Shown here piece after piece: positions 5,134 to 5,584 of a DNA stretch of 5,584 nt. The notes beneath the pieces are model-generated. The model was not told the origin of the DNA. It made no database searches and saw only the letters and a program-made list of their open reading frames with translations. The stretch lies in assembly GCA_003219355.1 (NCBI GenBank), contig QHOQ01000092.1, positions 1 to 5,584 on the forward strand. Reading direction: 5' to 3'. Numbering within the stretch: position 1 is the stretch's first letter; each line of letters begins with the position of its first letter. The DNA is from Verrucomicrobiota bacterium. GTDB taxonomy: Bacteria > Verrucomicrobiota > Verrucomicrobiia > Chthoniobacterales > UBA10450. Both the position numbers and the translations under genes were made by a program.

Positions 5134-5584
5134 ATGCAAAAACTCATCGAATGCGTGCCGAACTTCTCCGAGGGTCGCGACCTGAATGTCATTCGACAGA
5201 TCACTGGTGCGATTGAATCGGCGGAGGGCGTTTCGCTGCTCGATGTCGATCCCGGCGCGAGCACCAATCGCACGGTTGTAACTTTTGTCGGGAATCCTGA
5301 TGCGGCTGTGGAAGCCGCGTTTCGCGCGATCAAAAAGGCAGCGGAGTTGATCGACATGCGCAAACATAAAGGTGCGCATCCCCGCATGGGCGCAACCGAT
5401 GTGTGCCCATTTGTTCCGGTCAGCAACGTTAGTTGGGAAGAAGCGATCGCCTGCGCGAAGCAATTGGGAAGGCGAGTTGGCGACGAATTGAAGATACCAG
5501 TCTACCTGTATGAAAGAGCGGCGAAAGATCAGTCCCGTTCAAATCTCTCGGTTATTCGTGGGGGAGAATACGAAGGTTTTTTCG
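5134..5584 (+). CDS. ftcD: glutamate formimidoyltransferase, N-terminal half (cut by window edge)
   Basis: Transfers the formimino group from N-formimino-L-glutamate to tetrahydrofolate, giving glutamate and 5-formiminotetrahydrofolate; the last carbon-recovering step of histidine breakdown. The frame is open from ATG at 5134 to the window end: 150 residues plus one base. Monofunctional bacterial enzymes are about 300 residues, so about half is visible. Motifs: ECVPNFSEGRD (6-16), DVDPGASTNRTVVTFVG (37-53) and the hallmark HKGAHPRMGATDVCPFVPV (78-96) with His82, the position of the catalytic histidine in pig FTCD. The visible part is the N-terminal formiminotransferase subdomain; whether a cyclodeaminase domain is fused downstream cannot be seen. 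It starts 29 nt after the hutU stop. The only purine-rich stretch (GCGGAAGA) is about 20 nt upstream, too far for a normal ribosome binding site, so reinitiation after hutU is plausible. Confidence 0.95.
   Translation, partial: MQKLIECVPNFSEGRDLNVIRQITGAIESAEGVSLLDVDPGASTNRTVVTFVGNPDAAVEAAFRAIKKAAELIDMRKHKGAHPRMGATDVCPFVPVSNVSWEEAIACAKQLGRRVGDELKIPVYLYERAAKDQSRSNLSVIRGGEYEGFF

Overview
The window reads as chromosomal DNA of a moderately GC-rich, probably Gram-negative bacterium. It holds six protein-coding genes, two of them cut by the window edges, and no RNA genes, mobile elements or CRISPR arrays that I can see. A Gram-negative cell is suggested by a small lipobox lipoprotein and a YkuD transpeptidase. 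The gene mix, with a monofunctional-type glutamate formimidoyltransferase in the hut cluster and weak Shine-Dalgarno use, would suit Verrucomicrobiota, Acidobacteriota or a similar soil lineage. That placement is inference of low confidence.

Left part (1-1728), cell envelope and lysine/diaminopimelate side. On the minus strand, aspartate-semialdehyde dehydrogenase (asd) runs off the left edge. It supplies the precursor of diaminopimelate, the cross-linking residue of peptidoglycan. Only 32 bp away and divergent is a 153-residue L,D-transpeptidase (YkuD domain) with an intact His/Ser-His-Gly-Cys-Arg active site but no signal peptide. After it comes a very short gene for a 40-residue lipoprotein precursor with a strong ribosome binding site and a near-perfect rho-independent terminator. 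Its predicted mature form is only 19 residues and ends in lysine. That is reminiscent of Braun's lipoprotein, whose C-terminal lysine is the substrate of L,D-transpeptidases, and it is the most interesting hypothesis in the window.

Middle (1729-1928), a 200-bp intergenic stretch without a gene. It contains a cluster of CACG/CGTG half-sites arranged as two adjacent dyads and one further copy, a plausible operator region for the operon that follows.

Right part (1929-5584), a histidine-utilisation operon. hutH (histidine ammonia-lyase) overlaps hutU (urocanate hydratase) by 4 nt (ATGA), and ftcD (glutamate formimidoyltransferase) starts 29 nt later and runs off the right edge. Together they deaminate histidine to urocanate, hydrate it to imidazolonepropionate and, after the HutI step (not in the window), pass the formimino group of N-formiminoglutamate to tetrahydrofolate, releasing glutamate. 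All active-site motifs I checked in these enzymes are intact.
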